NCBI RefSeq assembly: GCF_022348165.1
Contig: NZ_JAKRFI010000001.1
Coordinates: 620,001-684,000 of the forward strand
Source of the DNA: Halomonas sp. McH1-25
GTDB lineage: Bacteria > Pseudomonadota > Gammaproteobacteria > Pseudomonadales > Halomonadaceae
Length of the DNA stretch: 64,000 nt
Direction: 5' to 3'
Of this stretch, positions 18,247 to 27,114 are shown in pieces. The notes under the pieces are model-generated. The model saw nothing but the letters and a program-made list of their open reading frames with translations, did not search any database and was not told where the DNA came from. Made by a program: the position numbers and the translations under genes. Position 1 is the first letter of the stretch; every line of letters begins with the position of its first letter.

Positions 18247-18813
18247 TCATTCTCGGCCCGGTCTGTCTTGTTCTTGGCCCGGCCTGTCATAGGGTCCGGG
18301 ACGCACCACGCCGGACAGGCTCGATGCTGCATCGACTGTACCCTGCGGCACTACACTGAACGAGCCGTCGGTTTCCAACACTACGGCATGAACCTTATCC
18401 AATGAGGCCATACCGTTGGAGCGTACCGCTGCCCGTATCTCGTCTTCGGTGACGCGCGCCCGTTTCAAAGCTGCCGGCAAATGTTGTCCCTGATAGAACA
18501 GCAGCGCAGGCTCGCCCGTGACGACGTGGCGCACCCAGGGTACACGCACGCTGGTCCAGGTCACGATGAACTGCATGCCGATCAGCAGTGCAAATGCCGC
18601 CACGCCCTGGCTGAGCGTGACATTCTTGCTGAGGATGACCGAGGCCAGCGTCGAGCCCAAGGCGACGGTGACGACCAGATCGAAGGCATTCATCTTGGAC
18701 AGCGTGCGTCGTCCCGAGATTCGCAGCAGTACGACCAGACTCGTATAGGCAAGCACAGCGAGGATGCCTGTGCGCCACACTGCCTGCCAATTATCGAAGA
18801 AAATCAATTCCAA
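18247..18813 (-). CDS. DUF421 (YetF-type) membrane protein
   Basis: A 188-residue protein with three N-terminal membrane helices and a soluble YetF domain. VVLLRISGRRTLSKMNAFDL and VVTVALGSTLASVILSKNV are the conserved core of DUF421 proteins, followed by the small alpha/beta domain (PALLFYQGQHLPAALKRARV). The start is a TTG at 18813 behind a strong AAGGAGGC. The biochemical function of the family is unknown. It stands apart from the hydrolase pair downstream. Confidence 0.88.
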   Translation of the reverse strand: MELIFFDNWQAVWRTGILAVLAYTSLVVLLRISGRRTLSKMNAFDLVVTVALGSTLASVILSKNVTLSQGVAAFALLIGMQFIVTWTSVRVPWVRHVVTGEPALLFYQGQHLPAALKRARVTEDEIRAAVRSNGMASLDKVHAVVLETDGSFSVVPQGTVDAASSLSGVVRPGPYDRPGQEQDRPGRE

Positions 18814-18856
18814 CGGTGCCTCCTTGTGTCGGCTTGCACGTCATCGACATCGGTAA

Positions 18857-19708
18857 CTATGGCCCGGTCAGAACGGCACGGCAGGCCTGGGGCAATTTAC
18901 GACTCGGGCTCGGATAAACCTCCGGCCGAGGCGTCGGCCGAAGACCCTGGCAACCCTCACCGGGCGGGGGCTCGGGCTGTTCGACACACTCGGTGGCACC
19001 CGGCGGGCAATGCAGTCGTACATGGAGATGATCGTCATGCGAATGCCATGGACGTATCCGACGCAGCCAGGAGCGATCGTCCCATTCACGCTGACATAGG
19101 TCGCGCTTCACTGCAGCGTCGACAAAGATGCGCGCCACACGGGGATCACCAGCGGCCAGGCGGATCAGTTGCGCGTGTCTGTCGGTCCAGCGTGCATCGA
19201 GACCTTGGCTTTCCTGATCGACCAGAATCGGCTGCTCAAGGCCTTCGCGTTCGTTGAATTCGAGTCTGGGCAGGCCGAGACGAAACCAGATATCGACATC
19301 CAACCCGCTTTGGTGACTGACATGGCCATACGGCATCGGGCCGCCGCGCGGCTGCGCCATATCACCTACCAGAATCGGGCCGAATCCAGCCTCATCCACT
19401 CGATGACCGAGATCCTGAACATAGTCGATCAACGCAGGGTGACCGTAATGCCGGTTGCGATTCAAATCGACTGCCTGATAGCCCACGCCATCGTCAGGAA
19501 GCTTCTCAGCCCCGACCAGGCAGGCCCCTCCATAATGGCCGATGACACGGGGCTCCCCCGGCAGTGGTTCGGCAACCTCTGCCCACGAGTCTGCGCCGGC
19601 AGCGGCCAAGCTCCAGAACCCACTGGCGCCGAGCAAGGTCATGGCGATTGCTTTCAACAGGCTGGAGCCCGCACGGCACGGGCTTTTCAGGAGGCGTAGA
19701 CAAGGCAT
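18857..19708 (-). CDS. mepA: Penicillin-insensitive murein endopeptidase MepA
   Basis: About 283 residues with an N-terminal export signal (LLKAIAMTLLGASGFWSLAA). It is a LAS-type zinc metallopeptidase that cuts D-Ala-meso-DAP cross-links in peptidoglycan in the periplasm. The zinc-binding motif is in YGHVSHQSGLDVDIWF, with a second set in HDDHLHVRLHCP. I place the start at the ATG at 19708 behind AAGGA; a TTG at 19738 is also open. It sits 31 nt after the stop of an exported alpha/beta hydrolase, probably one operon. Confidence 0.92.
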   Translation of the reverse strand: MPCLRLLKSPCRAGSSLLKAIAMTLLGASGFWSLAAAGADSWAEVAEPLPGEPRVIGHYGGACLVGAEKLPDDGVGYQAVDLNRNRHYGHPALIDYVQDLGHRVDEAGFGPILVGDMAQPRGGPMPYGHVSHQSGLDVDIWFRLGLPRLEFNEREGLEQPILVDQESQGLDARWTDRHAQLIRLAAGDPRVARIFVDAAVKRDLCQREWDDRSWLRRIRPWHSHDDHLHVRLHCPPGATECVEQPEPPPGEGCQGLRPTPRPEVYPSPSRKLPQACRAVLTGP

Positions 19709-19739
19709 AGATCGAGCATCCTTGATGTCAGTTTTCAAC

Positions 19740-20903
19740 TTAGCGTGTTTGCCGGGCCAACCACTCGAGGCCAGGGCGATATAGCATGTCGTGCCCCCCT
19801 TCGAAGAGCACCAGTTCGGCGGGACCCGATTGCAGGTGCAGCACTACCGGCGCATCCGCCTCGGCGAAATAGGGGAACTCATTCTGTTGGTGAGAGGAAC
19901 GCTCACGCAGCGCCTCGGGTACCTGGCGGGTCTCCATGAGCCGATCGATTTGCGCTTGCGGCACACGATCTTCTTCCTCGGCCAAGTCATTGAAGGCGTG
20001 GATCGCCTGTGCGGGAGGAACGGTCTGGTCATCGATGCCATGGGCAATGAGCACGCGGAGTTCACCGGCCACATCGGGCAGGTGCGCCCGGGGACTGCGC
20101 TGGACGCATTCTTCGTGCGCCTCGGTCCCCTCGCGTGGCTCGCCCCCGCAAGCCCCGGCAATCTCGCCGGCATAGGGCTCGCCATGCTCGGCATTCCATC
20201 GATACCAAGGAATGAGATCGTAGACCGGCACCCATACCGAGACGCCTGCAAATACATCGGGGTTACGACTAGCCAGATGCAGGGCATTCATCGCCCCGCC
20301 GGAGTAGCCAAGCAGGTAAATCCGCGACGCATCGACATTGGCGTTTTCGCGGGCATATTCCAAGGCGTCTTGCATATCGGAGATAGCAAGATCGGAAGCC
20401 GTCGACTCAGGGCTTCCGTCGTTCTCGCCGCGAAAATCCGGATGCATGAAGACCCAGTCGTTGGCCACGGCAAACTCGGCGATGGGAATATCGATATTCT
20501 GCAGGTAATTGATGCTCCAGCTATGCAATACCAGCAGTAGCGGCTTCTCCTCATCCGATCCGGAGTGATAAAACAAGGCCGGCTGATCGCTCCCATCGGC
20601 GGACGACGGAATCTCGATCTGCTCGATGTCAGGGACATGCTCACGCCACGAGGCCAGATCGGCCGCGACGAGCGAGCCCGGGAACCCAGTCGCACGAAGG
20701 TATTCGCTGGGGTGCTCCACGTCCGGCGTGTCGGCCCATGCGCTATTGGCGCCGATGCAGCCAACCGTGACGAGCAGCGTCAGCAATAGCCCCAGAGCGC
20801 CTGAACCGAGCCGTCGAGCTACATGACGTTCAGGGCGAAGATGCGCTCTTTCCGACACGGATGAAGCGCACGCGGATAGCGGTATGTAGCGAAAGACTTC
20901 CAT
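19740..20903 (-). CDS. Exported prolyl-oligopeptidase-like hydrolase
   Basis: A 387-residue alpha/beta hydrolase with an N-terminal signal (LGLLLTLLVTVGCIGANSAWA) after an unusually long basic n-region. The nucleophile is in LGYSGGAMNALHLA; the histidine is likely in LFEGGHDMLYRPG near the C-terminus. LLVLHSWSINYLQNID is the oxyanion region. It resembles peptidases of family S9 or exported acyl esterases. The ATG at 20903 follows CAGGAGCC. Placed just before mepA, it might act on envelope material, but that is only inferred from position. Confidence 0.8.
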   Translation of the reverse strand: MEVFRYIPLSACASSVSERAHLRPERHVARRLGSGALGLLLTLLVTVGCIGANSAWADTPDVEHPSEYLRATGFPGSLVAADLASWREHVPDIEQIEIPSSADGSDQPALFYHSGSDEEKPLLLVLHSWSINYLQNIDIPIAEFAVANDWVFMHPDFRGENDGSPESTASDLAISDMQDALEYARENANVDASRIYLLGYSGGAMNALHLASRNPDVFAGVSVWVPVYDLIPWYRWNAEHGEPYAGEIAGACGGEPREGTEAHEECVQRSPRAHLPDVAGELRVLIAHGIDDQTVPPAQAIHAFNDLAEEEDRVPQAQIDRLMETRQVPEALRERSSHQQNEFPYFAEADAPVVLHLQSGPAELVLFEGGHDMLYRPGLEWLARQTR

Positions 20904-20998
20904 GTCAGCGGCTCCTGATGAGACATATCCTTTGCCTTATGGCCTGCAGTCTAGTTGTCAGCGTGTTAGGCGCCAGCGCACTCCAGAGATCAATCGCT

Positions 20999-23359
20999 TC
21001 AGAACAAGCCAAGCTGGCGGTCGATCAGCGCCTCGAAGGACTCTCCGACGAATGGCAGAATCGCATCGGCCACGGGTTGCAACTGGCGAGTCAGGTAATG
21101 CTGATAATCGATGGGAGAGCGTAGCGTTTCCAGCGGCTCCGGTCCGGCCACGGTGATGACATAGCTGATCCAGCCGCCGTTCTGGTATTGACGCGGCCGC
21201 CCCAGGTGGGTGTTGTATTCATCGGCTAGACGCGCCGCCCTAACGTGCGGTGGCACGTTGCGCTGGTAATCGGTGAGTTTGCGGCGCAGGCGCTTGCGAT
21301 AGACCAGCCGCTCGTCATACTCGCCGGCCAGGGTGGAACTGACATAGTCACGCACGAACTCCCGGTAATGTTCATGGGCGAAAATGCGCCGATACAGTTC
21401 CTGCTGAAACACCTTGGCTAACGGCGACCAATCGGCACGTACGGCCTCCAATCCCTTGAAGGCCAGCCGCTCGCTGCCGTCGCTCGCACGCACCAGCCCC
21501 GCATAGCGTTTCTTGCTACCCGCCTCGGCACCGCGGATGGTCGGCATCAGGAAACGACGAAAATGCGTCTCGAACTGCAATTCCAGGGCACTCGTCAGGC
21601 CATATTCCTGACTGAGATGCCCTTGCCACCAAGCGTTGACATCCGCGACCAGAGCCTGGCCGATGCGCGCCGCCTCGTGCACCTCATGGGCCCGCCCCAG
21701 CCATACGAATAGCGAATCGGTATCACCGTAGATAACGGTATAACTATTGGCTTCGATCAATTCACGGGTGCGTTTCATGATGTCATGGCCGCGTAACGTG
21801 ATCGACGATGACAGGCGCGGATCGAAGAAGCGGCAACCGCGAGCGCCTAGTACGCCATAGAAAGAGTTCATGATGATCTTGAGCGCCTGAGACAGTGGCA
21901 TGTTGCCTTCGCGCTTGGCCGTCTCGCGCCCCTGCCATACCTGGGCCACCATACCGGGCAGCGCGTGGTGCGTACGTGAAAAACGCGCCCCGCGAAAGCC
22001 GGGCACCGTAGCGTCTTCCGGCTCGTCCAGCCCCTGCACCAGCCCGACCGGATCGATCAGAAAGGTACGCATGATCGAGGGATAGAGGCTTTTGAAATCC
22101 AGCACCAGTACCGAGTCATAAAGCCCAGGACGCGAATCCATCACGAAACCGCCCGGGCTATTCTCGCCCCCCTGCGACCCCAGGCCAGGCGCGACGAAGC
22201 CGAGCCGATGCATGCGCGGCAGGTAGAGATGCGAGAATGCCGCCACCGAGCCGCCACTGCGATCGGCCGGCAGGCCGGTCACCGAGGCCCGTTCGAGCAG
22301 AAACTCGATCAGCGCGGTCTTCTCGACGATGCGCGTGACCAGCTCGCAATCCTTGAGGTTGTAGCGGGCCAGGGCCGGCTTGTCCTCGGCGAACATGCGA
22401 TTGATGTCGTCCATGCGCTGGTAGGGGTTGTCGATGGCCTTGCCCTCGCCCAGCAGCGTCTGCGCAACATGTTCCAGGCTGAACGACGTGAAGCTCCAGG
22501 TCGCCGAACGCAACGCTTCGATGCCATCGATGATCAAGCGCCCCGGCGCCGATGCGAAGAAATGGTTGGCATTGCTGCCGTGGGCGCGCCATTCCAGAGG
22601 TTCGCCACCCCGCCCGAACAGCAGCGGCACACCTAGCGCCTCGGCATGGCGCTGCAGGACGCGCAGATCGAACTGCACCACGTTCCAGCCGATGATGGCA
22701 TCGGGATCATGGCGAGCCATCCACTCGTTGAGTTGCCGAAGCAAGGCTTCGCGACTCTCGCAGTAGTGCAGGGAAAAGCCGGGGGCAGCTTCGTCCAGTC
22801 CATTCGCCGGGCCCAGCATGTAGACCTGGCGCTGCCCGCAGCCTTCCAGCGCGATGGAATACAGCTCGCCACGTTCGCTGGTCTCGATATCCAATGAGAC
22901 CAGCGACAAGCGTGGACGATACTTAGGCGCCGGCTTTACGTGCGCCTCGACCAGCCCACCGTCGGCTGTCTCTCGTCCCGTGAAGGCCAGTGGCGCAGTG
23001 ATGAAACGCTCCATCAAATAACGCTCCGGCGGGCGGATGTCGGCCTCGTAGACATCGATGCCCGCCTCACGCAGGCGTCGTTCAACACTCAAGAGCTGGC
23101 GATAGTGACGGCAATAAAGGCCGCACACCGGACGATGGGAAAAGTCGCGCAGATCGAGTGGACGAAGCTCGATGCCCCGCTCACCGTTCAGCAACCGTTC
23201 GGCCCGGATACGCTGTTCGACAGGCACGAATGCCACCGAGGCTTGGACCGTCTGCCTGACGTAGCGTGGGCCGGCGTCAGTCGCCAACCAGAATGACACC
23301 TCGGTGCCTTCGGGGGTATCGCGCCAATGGCGGGTAAGTACGAAGCCCTGCTGCTCCAC
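20999..23359 (-). CDS. polB: DNA polymerase II
   Basis: A 786-residue family-B polymerase, close to the 783 of E. coli Pol II. All motifs are intact: exonuclease [26 protein letters not shown] and YNLKDCELV, then polymerase [12 protein letters not shown] and [10 protein letters not shown]. It is a proofreading, damage-tolerant polymerase. I place the start at the GTG at 23359 because [20 protein letters not shown] aligns with the N-terminus of the E. coli enzyme; the frame is open 35 codons further upstream. No LexA box was seen upstream. Confidence 0.95.
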   Translation of the reverse strand: MEQQGFVLTRHWRDTPEGTEVSFWLATDAGPRYVRQTVQASVAFVPVEQRIRAERLLNGERGIELRPLDLRDFSHRPVCGLYCRHYRQLLSVERRLREAGIDVYEADIRPPERYLMERFITAPLAFTGRETADGGLVEAHVKPAPKYRPRLSLVSLDIETSERGELYSIALEGCGQRQVYMLGPANGLDEAAPGFSLHYCESREALLRQLNEWMARHDPDAIIGWNVVQFDLRVLQRHAEALGVPLLFGRGGEPLEWRAHGSNANHFFASAPGRLIIDGIEALRSATWSFTSFSLEHVAQTLLGEGKAIDNPYQRMDDINRMFAEDKPALARYNLKDCELVTRIVEKTALIEFLLERASVTGLPADRSGGSVAAFSHLYLPRMHRLGFVAPGLGSQGGENSPGGFVMDSRPGLYDSVLVLDFKSLYPSIMRTFLIDPVGLVQGLDEPEDATVPGFRGARFSRTHHALPGMVAQVWQGRETAKREGNMPLSQALKIIMNSFYGVLGARGCRFFDPRLSSSITLRGHDIMKRTRELIEANSYTVIYGDTDSLFVWLGRAHEVHEAARIGQALVADVNAWWQGHLSQEYGLTSALELQFETHFRRFLMPTIRGAEAGSKKRYAGLVRASDGSERLAFKGLEAVRADWSPLAKVFQQELYRRIFAHEHYREFVRDYVSSTLAGEYDERLVYRKRLRRKLTDYQRNVPPHVRAARLADEYNTHLGRPRQYQNGGWISYVITVAGPEPLETLRSPIDYQHYLTRQLQPVADAILPFVGESFEALIDRQLGLF

Positions 23360-23730
23360 GTCGGTCTCTTGAAAAGAAAGCTGGAAAAAGAAGCGATGGG
23401 AAATGGTACCGGGTATCGCCGGGCTTGTCGCAGCGATGCGTCGAGGCAATTGCTCGCCTGGCATCGTGAAGTTGCGTCATCGAATTTCAACACCCCGTGT
23501 TTACCTTGTTAGTGAAAAAGACTTGAGCCTGGCCGTTGAGTTGCGCATTATCGGCGCCTTCTTGCCAGGCTCCTCGGGGCCGGGTGAGGCCATGACCGGA
23601 GTGAACGCCGACCGGACGTGCGTCCATCGTTCACTTCCGACTAGGCTGTGTCTGAGCAAAGGGCAAGACCACCGCTTGGACTACGCCTGGACTCGACCAC
23701 TATTGAACTTTCCCATCTGGAGGCGAACGC
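23360..23730. other. Divergent intergenic region, polB / spermidine pair
   Basis: About 370 nt between two divergent genes. It holds a candidate plus-strand promoter (23523-23551) that would give a leader of roughly 180 nt before the saccharopine-dehydrogenase-like gene. I see no riboswitch-like fold or leader peptide that I can defend. Confidence 0.4.
23523..23551 (+). promoter_or_regulatory. Candidate sigma-70 promoter of the spermidine pair
   Basis: TTGAGC and CATTAT are separated by exactly 17 nt. Each matches the consensus at four of six positions, so this is only a plausible promoter. Confidence 0.35.
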
Positions 23731-24936
23731 ATGAGCAAAGCCTTGATTATTGGCGCCGGCGGCGTCGGTGGTGTCGTGACTCACAAGTGCGCGCAGCACC
23801 CCGAGGTGTTCCACGAAATCTGCCTGGCGAGTCGCAACGAAGCGAAGTGCAAGGCAATTGCAGACCAGTTGGATCGCCCCATCCAGACCGCCCAGGTCGA
23901 CGCCGATGATGTCGAGGCGCTGGTCGCGCTGATCGAGTCTTTCAAGCCGGACGTGCTGATCCATGTGGCCCTGCCCTATCAGGACCTGACCATCATGGAA
24001 GCCTGTCTGCGTACCGGCGTGCCCTACCTGGACACCGCCAACTACGAGCACCCGGACGAGGCCAAGTTCGAATACAAGGAGCAGTGGGCGTTCCAGGAGC
24101 GTTTCGCCAAGGCCGGCAACATGGCCACGCTGGGCTGCGGTTTCGATCCCGGCATGACCAACATCTACTGCGCCTATGGCCAGAAGAACCTGTTCGACGA
24201 GATCCACCGCATCGACATTCTGGATGCCAATGGCGGCGATCACGGCTACCCGTTCGCGACCAACTTCAACCCGGAGATCAACATTCGCGAGATCACTGCG
24301 AATGGCCGCTACTGGGAAAAGGGCGAGTGGAAGGAAACCGCGCCGCTGGCCGAGAAGCGCAGGTTCGACTTCGACGGCATCGGCGAGAAGGACATGTACC
24401 TGCTCTATCATGAGGAGCTCGAATCGCTGGCCCAGAACATCAAGGGCATCGAGCGCATTCGCTTCTGGATGACCTTCTCCGAGAAGTACATCACGCACCT
24501 CAAGGTGCTCGAGAACGTCGGCATGACCAGCATCGAGCCGATCGAGGTCAACGGCTGCGAAATCTCGCCGCTGCAGTTCCTCAAGTCGGTCCTTCCCGAT
24601 CCGGCGTCGCTCGGTCCGCGCACCAAGGGCAAGACCAACATCGGCGTGATCCTCGACGGCATCAAGGACGGCAAGCGGCGCAAGGTATACATCTACAATA
24701 TCTGCGACCACGAAGAGAGCTACCGCGAAGTCAAGTCCCAGGCGATCTCCTATACCACCGGCGTACCCGCGGTCACTGGCGCCATGCTGATGCTGCAGGG
24801 CATCTGGAAGGGCGAAGGCGTGTTCAACGTCGAACAGCTCGATCCGGACCCGTTCATGGAGCGCATCGGCGACATGGGCCTGCCGTGGCAGATGGTCGAG
24901 CTCGATCCCGACGACGATCCGCTGGCGGATTCGTGA
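23731..24936 (+). CDS. Carboxy(nor)spermidine dehydrogenase
   Basis: A 401-residue saccharopine-dehydrogenase-fold enzyme. The Rossmann motif is at the N-terminus (ALIIGAGGVGGVVTHKCA), and GCGFDPGMTNIYCAYG is the conserved central stretch of this subfamily. It condenses aspartate semialdehyde with putrescine (or diaminopropane) using NADPH, giving carboxyspermidine (or carboxynorspermidine). Its pairing with nspC, with a 1-nt stop/start overlap, supports this rather than a lysine pathway. No diaminobutyrate aminotransferase/decarboxylase gene lies nearby, so spermidine from putrescine is the more likely product. Confidence 0.9.
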   Translation: MSKALIIGAGGVGGVVTHKCAQHPEVFHEICLASRNEAKCKAIADQLDRPIQTAQVDADDVEALVALIESFKPDVLIHVALPYQDLTIMEACLRTGVPYLDTANYEHPDEAKFEYKEQWAFQERFAKAGNMATLGCGFDPGMTNIYCAYGQKNLFDEIHRIDILDANGGDHGYPFATNFNPEINIREITANGRYWEKGEWKETAPLAEKRRFDFDGIGEKDMYLLYHEELESLAQNIKGIERIRFWMTFSEKYITHLKVLENVGMTSIEPIEVNGCEISPLQFLKSVLPDPASLGPRTKGKTNIGVILDGIKDGKRRKVYIYNICDHEESYREVKSQAISYTTGVPAVTGAMLMLQGIWKGEGVFNVEQLDPDPFMERIGDMGLPWQMVELDPDDDPLADS

Positions 24937-26093
24937 TGGCGGAAACGACCTATCCGTTCGACATCCATGCCTGTCCGTCGCCGGCCTACGTGGTCGACGA
25001 CGCCCTGTTGCGCCGTAACCTGGAACGCCTGAAAGAGGCGCAGGAGCGCAGCGGGGCGAAGATTCTGCTCGCCCTGAAAGGCTTCGCCATGTGGGATACC
25101 TTCCCGCTGGTGAGCCAATATCTGGTGGGCACGACCTCCAGCGGGCAGGACGAAGCACGCCTCGGCGCCGAGACCTTCGGCGGCGAGGTGCATGTCTATT
25201 CGCCGGCGTTCACCGACCCCGAGATGGACGTGGTACTGCATTATGCGGACCACATCAGCTTCAACTCGCCGGGGCAGTGGCGGCACTTCCGCGACAAGGT
25301 TGCGGCGGCGCCGCGCCCGATTTCCTGCGGGCTACGGGTCAACCCCGAGCATTCGACAGGCGAAGTCGCCATCTACGACCCCTGCGCTCGCGGCTCGCGG
25401 CTCGGCACACGCTCCGTGGACGTCAATCCTGACGTTATGAATGGTCTGGACGGGCTGCACTTCCATACGCTTTGCGAGCAGAACAGCGACGCATTGGAAG
25501 CCACGCTCGAGGTGTTCGAAGCCAAGTTCGGCGAGTACTTGCCGAACCTGCGCTGGGTGAACTTCGGCGGCGGCCACCACATTACTCGTGCCGACTACGA
25601 CATGGATCGGCTGGTGCGGGTCATCCGTGACTTCAAGGCGCACTATCCGCATCTGGAAGTCTATCTGGAGCCAGGTGAAGCCATCGCCCTAAACACTGGG
25701 TATCTGGTGTGCAGCGTACTGGATATCGTCGACAATGACGGCCCCATCGCCATTCTCGACACTTCCGCCACCGCGCACATGCCGGACGTACTCGAGATGC
25801 CCTACCGGCCCGAGATCATCGGCGCCGGCATGCCGGACGAGAAGGCCTACACTTATCGCCTGGGCGGCACCACCTGCCTGGCCGGCGACGTGATCGGCGA
25901 CTACTCGTTCGACAGACCGCTCGAGATCGGCGACCGGCTGGTGTTCACCGACATGGCCCACTACACCATGGTCAAGACCACCACCTTCAATGGCATTCGC
26001 CTGCCGGCGATCTGCCGGATCGACGAGACCAGCCGCGAGGTGCGTACGGTCAAGGCCTTCGGCTACCTAGACTACATGCAGCGCCTGAGTTGA
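24936..26093 (+). CDS. nspC: Carboxynorspermidine decarboxylase
   Basis: A 385-residue PLP enzyme of the alanine-racemase fold. The PLP lysine is K48 (LLALKGFAMWDTF); HFHTLCEQNSDALEA, LEPGEAIALNTGY and TTCLAGDVIGDYSF are the conserved substrate and PLP sites. It decarboxylates carboxynorspermidine or carboxyspermidine to the free triamine. The ATG at 24936 shares its A with the stop of the dehydrogenase (TGATG). A hairpin terminator follows directly, and the AT-rich island begins right after it. Confidence 0.95.
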   Translation: MAETTYPFDIHACPSPAYVVDDALLRRNLERLKEAQERSGAKILLALKGFAMWDTFPLVSQYLVGTTSSGQDEARLGAETFGGEVHVYSPAFTDPEMDVVLHYADHISFNSPGQWRHFRDKVAAAPRPISCGLRVNPEHSTGEVAIYDPCARGSRLGTRSVDVNPDVMNGLDGLHFHTLCEQNSDALEATLEVFEAKFGEYLPNLRWVNFGGGHHITRADYDMDRLVRVIRDFKAHYPHLEVYLEPGEAIALNTGYLVCSVLDIVDNDGPIAILDTSATAHMPDVLEMPYRPEIIGAGMPDEKAYTYRLGGTTCLAGDVIGDYSFDRPLEIGDRLVFTDMAHYTMVKTTTFNGIRLPAICRIDETSREVRTVKAFGYLDYMQRLS

Positions 26094-26101
26094 ATCAGGG
26101 A

Positions 26102-26132
26102 GGAAGAGGTCACCTTTTAAGTGGCCCCTTCC
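26102..26132 (+). terminator. Terminator after nspC
   Basis: GGAAGAGGTCAC and GTGGCCCCTTCC pair with one mismatch and one G-T wobble around a 7-nt loop (CTTTTAA), followed by GTCTT. It closes the spermidine operon at the edge of the AT-rich island. Confidence 0.65.
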
Positions 26133-26141
26133 GTCTTGATC

Positions 26142-26149
26142 AGCTAGCT
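26142..26149. repeat. Left copy of 8-bp island-edge repeat
   Basis: AGCTAGCT, a palindrome also present at the right edge of the AT-rich island. An 8-mer shared by chance is possible. Confidence 0.35.
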
Positions 26150-26208
26150 AGATTCATATGCCAAGTTGGAAAATTTATCTATATTTAGGCCAGATTAATG
26201 CAAAACTT

Positions 26209-27114
26209 CTAATTCTCAATAGTGAAATTAACAACATGGCCGCTAGCGGGACGATTTACCGGAACCTCACTCTCTTTGGAGGAAAGCCTCCATATAGGAA
26301 GGTGTGGATAAAACTCTATTCCCAATAACACACTAAGCGCTGCAACTATTTTAGGGCCTAAGGGAAGAATAATCGGTCGATTGACCTTTAACATATCAAT
26401 AACTACTGACTTCATATCGATGAAAGTCTTGTAAGGATTATGCACATCGTAGCTAAATGTATTTTCTTTTCCTATTCCTCCTAGGAAAAATTTATTGCTC
26501 CTCAAAACTTCTTTATAGAATTCATCGATCTTGCTGCATGGTATAAAAGCAACCACTTCGCTTGCGTCAATATAATTAGCGGCGCCCAAGGCCTTGTTCT
26601 CTTCGTATCCTAAACAGGCGATAAGCCCAATTGGCAATCCCAAACTACTAGGCACCCCATTTAACTCACCAATTATAGGCCCTATTTCTTTTACAGGCGG
26701 CATTTCGTTAGGAGGAGGCACAAATTCTGATACAGAATAGGATACTGTTATACGTCCCCCTTGCGGCAAATTCTTAATTAATACCCATAGAGCGGTCGCC
26801 AGTCTATGGCGACTCATTACAGTAATATCAACAAATACCTTTGGCCTGTTAAAATTTTGTAAACTCGAGATACATTTAGCTATCGCAGACTTAAATCCAT
26901 TATCATCAACCTCAAACACTTCGGCTCCCATCAGGAACTCAGCCTTATTTTTCTTATAATTGTACACCTTATCATTATACTTATAACCAATCGCATAACT
27001 ACTAGTGCTTTTAAGCTTAATCTTATTATACAAATAAGTAGATCGCTCTTCGTAGCCTAGGCCAAAAATTGCTACATCAAAGCTTTCCAGATATGCTTCT
27101 TTTAATATTTTCAT
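26209..27114 (-). CDS. Unknown protein, last gene of putative defence operon
   Basis: I do not recognise this 301-residue protein. It starts MKILKEAYLESFDVAIFGLG followed by YEERSTYLYNK, and has a buried-strand motif with conserved-looking polar residues (VFVDITVMSRHRLATALWVL) and a C-terminal ILPLGPKIVAALSVLLGIEF. The alternation of hydrophobic strands and polar loops suggests an alpha/beta domain that could bind a nucleotide. No signal peptide or membrane helix. Its ATG overlaps the ATPase stop by 4 nt. The position, behind an ATPase and a methylase, fits an effector or sensor, but this is inference. Codon use is AT-rich. Confidence 0.75.
   Translation of the reverse strand: MKILKEAYLESFDVAIFGLGYEERSTYLYNKIKLKSTSSYAIGYKYNDKVYNYKKNKAEFLMGAEVFEVDDNGFKSAIAKCISSLQNFNRPKVFVDITVMSRHRLATALWVLIKNLPQGGRITVSYSVSEFVPPPNEMPPVKEIGPIIGELNGVPSSLGLPIGLIACLGYEENKALGAANYIDASEVVAFIPCSKIDEFYKEVLRSNKFFLGGIGKENTFSYDVHNPYKTFIDMKSVVIDMLKVNRPIILPLGPKIVAALSVLLGIEFYPHLPIWRLSSKESEVPVNRPASGHVVNFTIEN

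Noticed and set aside
23641-25158. 505-codon frame antisense to the dehydrogenase
   Set aside because: It lies opposite a clearly conserved gene and has no ribosome site or recognisable domain.
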